Origin: Oscheius dolichura
Taxonomy: Eukaryota > Nematoda > Chromadorea > Rhabditida > Rhabditidae
Reading direction: 5' to 3'
DNA: 64,000 bases
Assembly (NCBI GenBank): GCA_932521035.1
Contig: OW051496.1
Span: forward strand, 310,001 to 374,000
The position numbers and the translations under genes were made by a program. Below, in pieces: positions 50,768 through 60,800 of this stretch (position 1 is the first letter of the stretch; each line of letters opens with the position of its first letter). Below the pieces are notes generated by a model. That model saw nothing but the letters and a program-made list of their open reading frames with translations, was not told where the DNA came from and did no database searches.

Positions 50768-53700
50768 AGCCAAATAAAACAGCAAAGTTAATTACAGTCG
50801 CCACGGAAAAGAGGATCATAAAGAAGATGTTGAGCCGGTTGAGAAGAAGGCAGAGGAGCTGGTTCATCCGGTTGTGGTCTCCTTTCTGCGGCGGAGAGAC
50901 CACCGTCGACTCGCCGGCTACCATGACCACAACTATGGCTACAGTAAGAAGGGCGAGGTTGGCGAGAAGGTAGATTGCTGGAAATTACAGCCTATGGACG
51001 AACTACTCAACAGAGGAATTCTCAGCTTATAAATTCACCTTGAAAAGTTACAAGACAAGATTTCTGATAGAAAGTGTTCAATAACTCAATTGTTTTGTAC
51101 TTCCTATAATTTGTGGGTGAAAGTCCTTCAAGAATATCAAATGCAACGGTTGGCATACAAATTTCAATATTACAAGTAATTTTGAAACAAAAGAGGCTAG
51201 TCCGCTCACAGATGTTTCGTTTTTCATTTTTGAAAGAAACACAGGTTGATAAGCGCTAGAAATTATCCCAAACTGTTCAAAAACCAATGGAATTCGAACA
51301 AATGGAAAGAAATTAGAGTTATTTCAGCGAGGCGTAGCGCCCATCAGGGAATTACCGATCTTTTAACCCCGTATTAAAACATTTCCCGATCAAATAGAAG
51401 TAGGTGGTCTCTTCTCACTCTAATGTTTCATTTTGCCTATAATTATGCCCTTCAAAGGTGTTCTTTAGTGACTGATCCAGACATACGACGTATTATGTGT
51501 TATTCAAAGCAAAAAGTGCTCTAGATGGACACATATTCTGTCTGCTATCCTTTTTCAGGGTAGGTAGACGTTCAAATGAGTAAAGAAGGTTGCAGAACCC
51601 TTCGTAAACCATAAAATGGGGTTATATTTTATAATAAGAGTACCAAACGCTCACTCACTGTTCTCGATATTTTCTTACCGAAATTGCAAGAGCCCTAGTG
51701 ATTAGCAAAGTTCTGCTCTCTATTTAACTCCGAATTGAAATTTTCTAAAATCAAATTGCAAGATAAAGTTACTAGGCTCTCTAATGTTTTGCTTTCTCTC
51801 TAAATTGGAGTCTAATATGCTGCTTTGATAAATTAAATAAAGAACCACTTTTACACGTCTGCTGGTCACAGAATAGCACAAAGCACTCACATAATTTGTC
51901 GGTTCCACTCATTTTTGGCATATCTCCGGTAATGGCTTGCAAAACAAACATTAGAGCCAAAATGGCAGCGAAACCTAAGTTGAGCTGAAAAAGATAAAGT
52001 TCACCAGGTACGGAACATACTACAAAGCCAAAATTTTAAAAATGGAACAATACTCACATTATCCATGTAGGAATCGACATTGACCCGTTTCCAGAAGAGG
52101 CCGATGACGCAGAGAAGGGTCAAGAGGAAGGAGGGGAGAATTATCAACAGGACATAGTAGGTAGTACTCCGTTTTAAGGTAAATGTGTAGATTGGATTCG
52201 AATACAGCCGGTAATCTGGCTTCCCAATGTAGAAATCGTTTACTACCGTAATATTGACGATCGTCCATTCGCCATTTCCCTAAAAATGGATCATATACCT
52301 TTTTCCGTACCGTTCGATATTCGAAATCCCTACTTTTAAAGCGCTACGGTGTCTGTGTGTCCGTGTGTTGACATGTCGAGATTTCGTGGCGCAGCGGGAA
52401 GTCTGCGGACAGAAGGGACTGACTGGACGGGCAGAGGGGAACACGGGGGACGGGGATTCTGCGGAAGATGCGAGACACACATCCAGCGCAGCCCCCCGAA
52501 GGGGGGCGTTGCGGCTGGTTCAGGCATATAAAGAACGTATTTTGTTCAGCGAATTTCGTCCAAAATTTGGTCCAATTACGCGGGTTTACTGGCGCGCGAT
52601 TACAGTATGCCGGGAAATGACTGTACCGCCCATTTGAAAAGTTCAAAAACCTACCCAACTTCCGGTTGAACCTAGCGGACTTCCTGTAATCGTTCCAAAT
52701 ATTGGTAACACAGACGAGGGAAAGTTATAGGAGGTCATTTGCAGGTCGCACTTCTGGATGTCGAAGGGGAAGTTTTTTAACTGAAATAATAAGATTTGGA
52801 AGGTATTTTGGATTAAAATATGTTATAAGGAAGCGTTTAATACGATAATTCCTGTGCAGAAGTACTAAAAGCAGCCGTGTTTTTTGGAGGGAAACAGTAG
52901 ATACCCTAGGAAATTACAACTTTTGGACAGTTTTTTGTGTTTTATGTTGGCTTCAAATATTGAGCTTTTCACAGTTTCTCAATGAAAGAGTGGTCAACGT
53001 CTTCAAATTTTGTCAATTCAAACTCCCCGTCATGGTTGAACTTTTATTTCAAAACAAATTTTGCTTCAAGTAAACGTTTTATAGTGCAGCCCTTTTAGGG
53101 TAGTAGTAGTAGTAAACTCTTCCCTATGGTTAGAAAATGAAGCTCTAATAATGAAGAGAGAAAAGTTTGCCGCTTCTGATGATGACGACCTTTTGTGTTC
53201 TATAATGCTTTGAAATAGTATCACTGCCAACTTTTTTCATTGCAATCGCGGTATTTGATTTGAAATTGGAAACAGTCTGTTTCAAGCTATGGTTATATAC
53301 TGTTTTGTTGGAAAAGTGCTGAATTTTGACAGCGGGCTGGGAAAAAAGATCTAACAATGAAGGAAAACAATTCCCGGCATGTGAGTATAGAGAATACACT
53401 CTTTTGTGTATTGCCATACCTTGAAATATTTCAACTTCCCTTTTTTTTGCTGTTCCCGTCTAATACTCAACGATACACAAATTGCTAATAATCCCTATTG
53501 CTTTTGATCTGTTGCTTATTTTGGGTCATAACGGTGATTTCCTTCTTCTAGCCGCTGCTTTTATTCAAAACAAATTCTTCTGTTTTATCATCCCTTTATA
53601 GGAATTCGATAGCAGGTAATTATCCGTTGACCAGATCTTTGACCAGATCTTTACACCAGATCTTTACATGAAACTCACATCAAGAAGGCAGATAAATTCG

Positions 53701-54699
53701 ACTACGGTAGGTTTGTAGAAGGAAACTGTTCCATCGTAGTAAATCTAAAGCCGGTTATTGTCTTCAAATGGTACAGAAATGTCTAACTTACATCGATTAT
53801 CTGCTGGTCTAGAGGTATCGTATCGCTGAAGGTGAATCTGAAACATATTCAGTTTTAGGAATTCTTCAAATAGTCAGCAAAAAAATGTAGTCTAATATAG
53901 TTATTCAACGGGGTCAGAAAAACGTACGTGTCAAAGGGAATAACGTCAGGAACCCATACAGTTCCTTCCCGGATCACGGAGATGGTCTCTATCCCATTAT
54001 ATTCACTGGTATTCCATCTCAGTCGAGGATCAGTCCAATTAGTTTGGAATTCTACTATCAGTTGGGCGCTTTGCAGTTCTTGATTCTAAATATTACCATT
54101 TTAGATGCTACAGTAACCAAGGAACTCACAATTGACAGTAGATTACAGTAATTCAAGGTTATATTGACGGGAAGAGGCCGTTTATTCAGACTATTCCTCT
54201 CTGAAACGGAGAGCCACAGTTAGACAGCCGGGACAGATAAGAAATAATAAAACCGCACCCGTAAAACCTCGGTAGTTGGTTTATCTGTAGCCTACCCGTC
54301 ATTGCCTACTTGCTGCCGAGATTTTAAGGGTGCGGGCGCGCGGAACCCTCCCATTGGAAACCGCCACGGTTAGACAACGCTGTGGCGCCTTACCTGCCAG
54401 ATAAACAGCCGGCAGTGTCTTCAAATAGCCTTTCAACAAATTATTAACCAATTTTGTGTTTATTTTGAAATAGTTATCCAGAATAAAGTCACTTTCCGGA
54501 TCTGAAACCTCTAAAAATTAAGAAAAATGCTCCAAAACTGACTTATATAGCCGTCATCTCGTAGGTAGAACATTCCATGTGATGTTTTGTTAACGAGAGA
54601 AGAACAGACCAGAGGGAGGATTAGCAGAAAGCAGAACATTTTTGAAGTGAAATAGTAGACGAGGTAGGTCAATAGAGGAAAAGGGGCTACAGAGATCAT
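50766..54699 (-). CDS. Cys-loop ligand-gated ion channel subunit
   Basis: Nine exons: 54699-54543, 54510-54394, 54078-53928, 53837-53792, 53744-53679, 52780-52655, 52279-52058, 51984-51891 and 50977-50766, giving 396 residues. The extracellular domain has WTDPRLRWNTSEYNGI and the Cys-loop CLLDLKNFPFDIQKC, with exactly 13 residues between the cysteines. Four membrane segments follow: M1 (TTYYVLLIILPSFLLTLLCV), M2 (LGFAAILALMFVLQAI), M3 (YLLANLALLTVAIVVVMV) and M4 (LNIFFMILFSVATVINFAVL). The M3-M4 loop is very short (~30 residues). M2 lacks the PAR motif of anion channels and has no obvious acidic ring at its start; ligand and ion choice are unknown. It looks like a divergent LGC-type subunit. 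The second Met of exon 1 (MFCFLLILPLVCSSL) may be the true start, as it begins a signal peptide. The acceptor at 54079 was chosen by phase. Confidence 0.9.
52328..52525 (+). repeat. SINE-like composite repeat (short copy)
   Basis: It begins ACTTTTAAAGCGCTACGGTG, continues through GTTGACATGTCGAGATTTCG and TGGCGCAG, and ends in the hairpin CCCCCCGAAGGGGGGC plus CGGCTGG. The start and end match the longer copy at 55563-56380. It lies in a channel-gene intron, directly followed by a truncated R1 copy. Confidence 0.75.
52531..52619 (-). repeat. Dispersed repeat R1, copy f (truncated)
   Basis: Only the head and central block are present (TTTTGTTCAGCGAATTTCGT, then GGCGCGCGATTACAGTATG). The AT-rich tail is replaced by the SINE-like repeat, so one element probably inserted beside or into the other. 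Confidence 0.75.
54253..54335. mobile_element. 83 bp MITE-like inverted-repeat element, second copy
   Basis: Ends CCGCACCCGTAAAACCTCGG and its near reverse complement (TGCCGAGATTTTAAGGGTGC) flank a ~37 bp centre that differs from the 45904 copy. It sits in an intron of the channel gene, between two copies of the 16 bp motif (54213 and 54363). Confidence 0.8.
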
Positions 54700-55456
54700 G
54701 ATGGTGCTATTTGGGAAGGTCCAACCCCCTCAAAAGGAAGAGCAAGGTACAAATGATGGAAGCAAAGGGAACAAAACACAATTTTTTGAGAGAAAAAATA
54801 GGAAAAACGAGAAAATCTGAAGTTTTTGAGAGAAAAATTCAATTAATGTTGTAAAAAAAATTTTATTTACAAAACAAGAGGATAGAAATAATTAGGTTTT
54901 TATGTTTTGGATATAACATAAAAAGAGGAGGAAGATTTTGATTCACTGCAGCGAACGAATGGTATTACTGTAATTTCATATATTTCAGCATTTCGCATGT
55001 TATGCTCTCCTCTGGTCGATGCTCATTTTAGGATGCTACCGTAATATCTGAAAAAAATAACATCTTCCTAGGCACATTTCTGGCTTTATTCCATTTTTAG
55101 CGAAAACCGGGCAACCAACAAAATATCATAAAGTATCATCTCTTTCCAATAAAGGTTAAATGTTTTGACTGAAATATAAGAAATCTGAAATTTTTCTATA
55201 TCTCATTAGCTGGTATCTGGAACAGTGATTTCAATTCTTACGGATTTAAAAGTCCCGCAATTTCTCAACCCCTCTAATTTCAGCGAAGGTTCCACTTGGA
55301 AATGGTCTGCAATTTATTTTTCCTAGCCAGACACCCTTTTGATTGAATTCCAATTGTCTGCTTCCCCCACTGCCAGATTTTTTCCCTCGGATTCCCATAG
55401 TCTTAAAACTTTTTCAGCTAAAAAGCGTCTAGGCCTCCTTTATCGCCAGATCTGCT
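54700..55456. promoter_or_regulatory. Divergent intergenic region, channel gene and small secreted protein gene
   Basis: This 757 bp AT-rich gap has no open frame of interest. A CTTTTTCAG acceptor-like site at about 55413-55421, some 35 bp before the secreted-protein start, could be a trans-splice acceptor. Confidence 0.4.
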
Positions 55457-56781
55457 ATGTTTCTTCTTCTCGGCTGTTTGGTGGCAATTCCCTCGCTCCT
55501 GGCTGGTCCTATTGATGAATTGAAGTGCCCTGATGGCTGTAAGTTATAGAAATTCGAAGAAATCGCTACTTTTAAAGCGCTACGGTGTCTGTGTGCCCGT
55601 GCGTCGACATGTCGAGATTTCGTGGCGCAGTACGAAGTGGGCGGGCGCGCGGTCGGAGAGGTCGCGGGTTCGATCCCCGCTGGCGTCAAACCTTTTTGCT
55701 TTTTTGGTTTGAGGTCCTCGACACTGCCCAAGTATTCGTGAAGTATTTTTCGTTGCGGGACCCGACCGTGGTGGGACCCCCAATCGAGGGGTCGAAGGTT
55801 CGGTTCCCCGGTTGAGTAACTTCTTTTACTTTGTCTATTTAGCCATAACTTCAGTTGTTGGAAATGATAACACCGTTGACGAGGTCAGAGCGGGGCGGGC
55901 CGGGTGGACGCGGAATGAAAGATATTTGGAAGGGAAGGAAATTGAGGAGCCCGTGAGAATGAAGGAAGAGGCGAACGACAGGTCCCCTTACGAATGATTA
56001 TCCTTTGATCATTCGCAACCGAGCAGAACGGACGCGGAGGAATTGGTAAGATAGGAAACACCAAGGGAGGTCAAGAGAGCAGGGAGGAGAAAAGAAGCAA
56101 CCCGCGAGGAAGGGGAGAGAGGAACTCGATAGGACGGACTGTTCGGGAAGCGGAGAAGAGGAAACGGGCAAGGGACTGCGAGAGTGGAACAAAGGGAGGG
56201 ACGGGAAGGACGGAACGACCGGAAGGGACTGGGCGGGAGAGGAGAGAAGGGCGGAAGAGACTGACTGGACGGGGGAGGGGGAATTGACTGGACGGGGAGA
56301 AGGGGAAGAGCGGATGGGGCTTTCAAGCGCGAGGTAAAACCACAGCCGAAGACCCCCGCAGGGGGTCGAAACGGCTGGTAGAACAATTTACCCTTTTCAG
56401 TGGTTTCTGATCCCAATGCTCCAGCTCCCGGGCTGATTCAATGCCCCGCCACTGCTACTACCTGTAGCAAGTTGGTCTTACTTCTAAATATTTCGCAGAC
56501 AATTAAAAACATTATAAATTGTTCTCTTTAGGCTAACAATTGAACTAGAAATTGCCGGCGTCCCCTCCACTGTAGTCAGCTACGCCTGTTCCACTGAGTC
56601 TTTCTGTACTGGAATGGTAATTACCCTTTTTACTGGTCGTAATTTTACGGTATTGTTGCAGAATGTTGTTGAAAAATGTAGTGATCTAACTGAACAATCT
56701 CGAGAACAATTCGTACGGGAGACAGACCACACCGTCAAGAAGGCGACCGGCTGCTGCAAGAAGAATGGCATCTTTGAGTGA
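55457..56781 (+). CDS. Small secreted cysteine-rich protein, Ly6/ET-module-like
   Basis: Four exons (55457-55538, 56401-56470, 56532-56616, 56662-56781) give 118 residues. A signal peptide (MFLLLGCLVAIPSLLAG) is followed by about eight cysteines in a C-x(n)-C pattern: LKCPDG, IQCPATATTCS, YACSTESFCTGM, EKCSDL and a closing GCCKKNGIFE. Paired CC near the end with spaced cysteines before it resembles Ly6/three-finger or nematode ET-module proteins, but I cannot place it firmly in either. There is no C-terminal hydrophobic stretch, so a GPI anchor is unlikely and it should be secreted. Intron 1 is 862 bp and consists mostly of a SINE-like repeat. All splice phases close. Confidence 0.75.
55563..56380 (+). 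repeat. SINE-like composite repeat (long copy) with tRNA-like parts
   Basis: It begins like the 52328 copy, then has a tRNA-like block at 55615-55688 with A-box TGGCGCAGTACG and B-box GGTTCGATCCC. A segment with GCGGGACCCG, GGTGGGACCC and GGTTCGGTTCCCC follows, then a ~400 bp purine-rich tract, ending ACCCCCGCAGGGGGT and CGGCTGG. The shared 5' and 3' ends with the shorter copy define one family with a variable middle. It fills intron 1 of the secreted protein gene. Confidence 0.75.
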
Positions 56782-56935
56782 TCCATTTGTGACCGTTTTA
56801 TAATGATAAAAATTGAAATTTGAAGCTAGCGCATTGATCGAATCATCCGGGGGAAAAGGGAGTTCTTCTTATGTGTTGGGTGAAGTATAAGAAATCGACG
56901 GGCTCACAATTTACTAATCTATGCCTCACGACCGC

Positions 56936-57511
56936 CATATCGATAGATCACGGTGTAATTAGTAACTTTTGTCTTTGGAGTAACCAAATCGGATCGCCCC
57001 GTGCTGATATCTTTACAATTTAGGGTTACGGGTAAGCTGTTTTGACCCGAAAATTCGATAACGTGGTAGACCTTAGATATTAGTACCCATCGATAGATCT
57101 CGTTGTAAATAGCAGCTTTTGTTTTTAGAGTAAAACAATCCGGTCATTAATTAATGGGATATTCGCGATTTAGGCTTAGCTTAGACTTACGAGGGAGCTT
57201 TTTGGCGTGAAAATTAGATTTCATCCTAACCCGGAGATATTAGTACCAATCAATAGATCTTTGTGTAAATAGTACCTTTTATCTTTGGAGTAACCAAATC
57301 GGGCCAATAATTCGTGAGAAATACGTTATTTAGGCTTAGCTTAGGCTTACGAGGGAGCATTTTGAGGGGGAAACCTCGATTTCATCGTAACCCGGAGATA
57401 TTAATACCAATCGATAGAGCTCAGTGTAACTAACAACTTTTGTTTTTGGAGTAAGGAAATCCGACTGCCCTGTCTTGAGATATCCTCTATTTAGGCTTAG
57501 CTTACAAGGGA
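56936..57511 (+). repeat. Tandem repeat, four units of ~157 bp
   Basis: Each unit has TCGATAGATC-like text, GTGTAA(A)TAG, CTTTTGT(C/T)TTTGGAGTAA, then ATTTAGGCTTAGCTTA and CGAGGGAGC, closing with CCCGGAGATATTAGTACC. Units start near 56936, 57088, 57246 and 57406; the last is partial. Identity between units 2 and 3 is highest. Confidence 0.85.
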
Positions 57512-57591
57512 AATTATGCTTTATGGAATCTCCGAGTGTGCAGATTGGATCTCAATTTCCCCCACAGTCATATTTCCCACGAAATCCAATC

Positions 57592-57600
57592 TATATAAAA
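57592..57600 (+). promoter_or_regulatory. TATA box candidate
   Basis: TATATAAAA lies 48 bp before the start codon of the short open frame at 57648, with a pyrimidine-rich stretch between. It is the clearest TATA-like element I found next to a start codon in the window. Confidence 0.4.
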
Positions 57601-57647
57601 CTTTGTCGCTTATAATCCGCTCTAGTCTGCTTTCCCAAGAATATACG

Positions 57648-57779
57648 ATGTTCCCCTTCCTCGTCTCCCTGCTGGCAATGCCGTCCTTCTCCTCGAGCTG
57701 CTCCGTACCTCCACACAGCTGCCCGAATGGAAGTGGGCCAAAATTACCAAAAGAAACAAAAGTAAACACTCATTTTTGA
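57648..57779 (+). CDS. Possible 43-residue secreted peptide
   Basis: The frame begins MFPFLVSLLAMPSFSSSC, a plausible signal peptide, followed by two Cys (VPPHSCPNGSG) and a short basic tail. A TATA-like box sits upstream. A GTAAAC donor-like site lies near its end, so it might instead be the first exon of a decayed gene; the leader resembles that of the secreted protein at 55457 (MFLLLGCLVAIPSLL), which suggests a duplicated first exon. No downstream exon is seen before the convergent gene at 57842. Weakly supported. Confidence 0.3.
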   Translation: MFPFLVSLLAMPSFSSSCSVPPHSCPNGSGPKLPKETKVNTHF

Positions 57780-57805
57780 TTGATGACTCTCCTAACTTTC
57801 AAACG

Positions 57806-57811
57806 TTTATT
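57806..57811 (-). terminator. Polyadenylation signal for the L-domain membrane protein gene
   Basis: AATAAA on the minus strand lies 31 bp after the stop codon at 57842, a normal spacing for a compact gene. It supports the choice of the final exon. Confidence 0.6.
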
Positions 57812-57841
57812 GCTCCCTTAAAATATAAAAAATTTTCGTGG

Positions 57842-60800
57842 TTATCTATTTGTTTCCAAGTTTACAATTGAAACCAAACGACTATCCGAGATCGAGATTT
57901 TTGTATTGTGATTTTTTTTGTTCAACTGCTTCTGTTCTCGATAGATTAGAGCCAATCCCAGCCGTCTGTAATACCTGGAAATACTGATAAAAGGGTCCAT
58001 AACAGACGGCTTACTGTATATAATTCCAGCAGCAGAAGGAAACAACCATGAAAGAAAAGTAGGGCAACTTTTCGAGGATTCGAATAATTATCCAGATTGC
58101 CTTCTTGTATTCGGCGTTCTGCTTTTCGGGATCGAAAAGTCTATCCTGTCCTCTACGCTCATCGGTGGAGTAGTCAATGTACTGTAAAATAAGACCGTTT
58201 TTTGGTTAATTTGGAATTTTAGAGCTCGGAGAGCCACAATTAGACAGCTGGACGACGTTCAGAGGACCGATTAGAGTGGTTTCCGGATCAGGGAAAAAGC
58301 GGATTCATCTATTAGATCTTATTTGCCAGGGTCCACTTGATGGGAAAAACACGAAATCCAGCTCAAATAGGCCATTTTCGAGCCTCTAGCCCTCTTTTAA
58401 AAGAAATGACCCCCATTTTTGTATTGGGATCTAAGGTCACCTTCTTCAGCACGATGAGATCTATCGAATGACATATCGTGCCCAGAAAACGCATGGATTT
58501 TTTCCGCTAGGACCCAAACGACTCCAAGAGGATATTTTGAAAATTCAAATACCTTCTTGATCCTATTTGACTTTGAAATAGGTGCATAGCATGCTCTCTA
58601 GCCAAGATCGGTAGTGTTCTACATAGAGCTCGACGAGCTCTTTCTAACGGTATATGATAGAGCCACAGAGGTGGAGTACTTGCCACGGTGGCCCACGATT
58701 AACCCCTGGTGGCTATCATCATGGGGGGTACCCCATGGATCAAAAAAATTCAGGTTCCTTTTTTATGGAACTATCTATCAGGTCTTCTTCATCAGCATCC
58801 ATTTGGTGGGAAAAACACAAACCCCAGCTCAAACAGCCCATTCCCGAGCCTCCAGCCCTCGGGGATCATGGGGAAGGAATTTCGAAAATTCAAATCTTCC
58901 ATTGCTATTTTTCGCCCTGGTGTAGATGAAGTGTTCCAGCAATATGAACCACCACTCCCTGATCAGCTCGACGAGACGAATCTAACGAGCTAGCGTACGT
59001 TCATTCTATTCAAGTTTTTGGGGTGTGGCTCCTCCAGCAGTCTCGGCAGGTGATAACTCAATTGAGAATGCTGTGCAGGGTTAATATAGAGCCTATTTCA
59101 GGTCGAAATTTATTCTGGCGGAGCTATAAATAGGTCTGAATAGAGCTCGACGAGCTCAATTTAGTGGTATATGATAGATTTAGTGGGAAAACGCAAAACA
59201 GGGCCCCCCTTCTCCTTCCCAAAGAAAAATTCCGCCTACCTCCATAGCTAGGATGTCGTAACTGATAAAGCTACAAATCCTATTCATTGACATTTGAAGA
59301 TACTGTAACTTTCTTTTACCTTTTTGAAAAATAAAATGTTTTACCAATAATATTAAAATATAGAAATTGTCCCTGGAGCCGATACGTTTGGCAGCTTTGA
59401 GGGCAAAAAAGCAGACGACTAAAGTGGTAAAAATAACATCGCAATAGGAAGAAATTTCAGGAAATGCTCCCTAAAAATTAGTGTTAATCCAATTTTTGAT
59501 CCAATCTTACACCAAGAATTTCCAGCTGCATGTCATTAGGTCCGATATAATTGAATTCTACTCTGCCCATGTAATCATACGGCTGGTCAATCCATCGGAG
59601 AAATTTAATGGCTCCCTGGAGTGTGGGAACAACACCTCGACCTGGAGACCACTTGGTCAGGTTCTGTTGGCCGGCAGTATTCTGAACGGGTTACTGTAGA
59701 CCAAGGAAAAGTGTTACCATGACAAAAACTACAAAAGAAACTTTTTTGTCCATATAATGTGGTCTCATGGTTCGGAATTCTATCGTCAACTGGGAACTGA
59801 AGTAGACGTAAGCAATAAATGAGACAATTGAAGCGGAGATGATATAAAATAGAGAAAACCGGAGATTCCACCGTTTCCAACTGGAATTTGGTCCATTACC
59901 GTAATCCATTACCTTACCAATAGGATAAAATAATATCTGGGTAGCAGAGAATCAAAATAATGAGACTAGTTTGACGGCAAGCGGCCAGGAATCGGATAAT
60001 CGCTTGGGGAAACGGATGAAGGAGCCGAGGGCTGGTGAACTGGGCAAAGACATAATGCTCCTGGTTCCTTGTAAACAGCGTATCGTAAGCTATCTAAAGT
60101 AGTTCATTTTTCTTGTCAGTACCCTGTAAATGCGCCTTAGGCTTACAGTAGCGCGCCCGTGTAAACAGCGGGCGGCCGTTGCTTGGCGGGCGCGTTGGCC
60201 GAAATTCGCTGAGCAAAATTGAGACATTTCAGCCATTTTTCTCCCGTTTTTGACATTTTTCTAATTTTTAAACTTATTATTCGTAATCTAGAAGAAATTC
60301 TGAGTCTTTTGAGTACAAAATTGTCATGCTGTCATTATTTTTCCATGTTAAGATCCTAATTTAAAACTAAGTTTGGTTTACGTTCTTGTTTCGTAGAGGG
60401 TTGTTTACCTGATTTATAATCACACTTTCCACTGCAGATAGTATCATGATTAGGATTACTGTAACCATGAAATATTGCGAATAGGGTAGAGAATATTTCA
60501 GCTGTCGGGAAAAGATAGCAGCAATACAGCGTTTCCCAAACCAAAGTCCGATAAGGACAAATATTGTACCGGCCAGCCAGGCTTCTTCAATATACGGTAT
60601 GTTCCGTGGTGCATTCTCGCCCACATTCCACTTATATCCCAGATCTAAAAATTAGAAATTGTCACGAATTTTTGGAAGAAAAAGACTCACGGCAGTTCTC
60701 TCCAAACTGAGGGAACTGTACACAGGGATTGGGAACTGGTTCAGGGAAATAAAGCAGGTAATCGAAGGCGAATTCGCTTAGCTGCCTATTGGCCGTCGGC

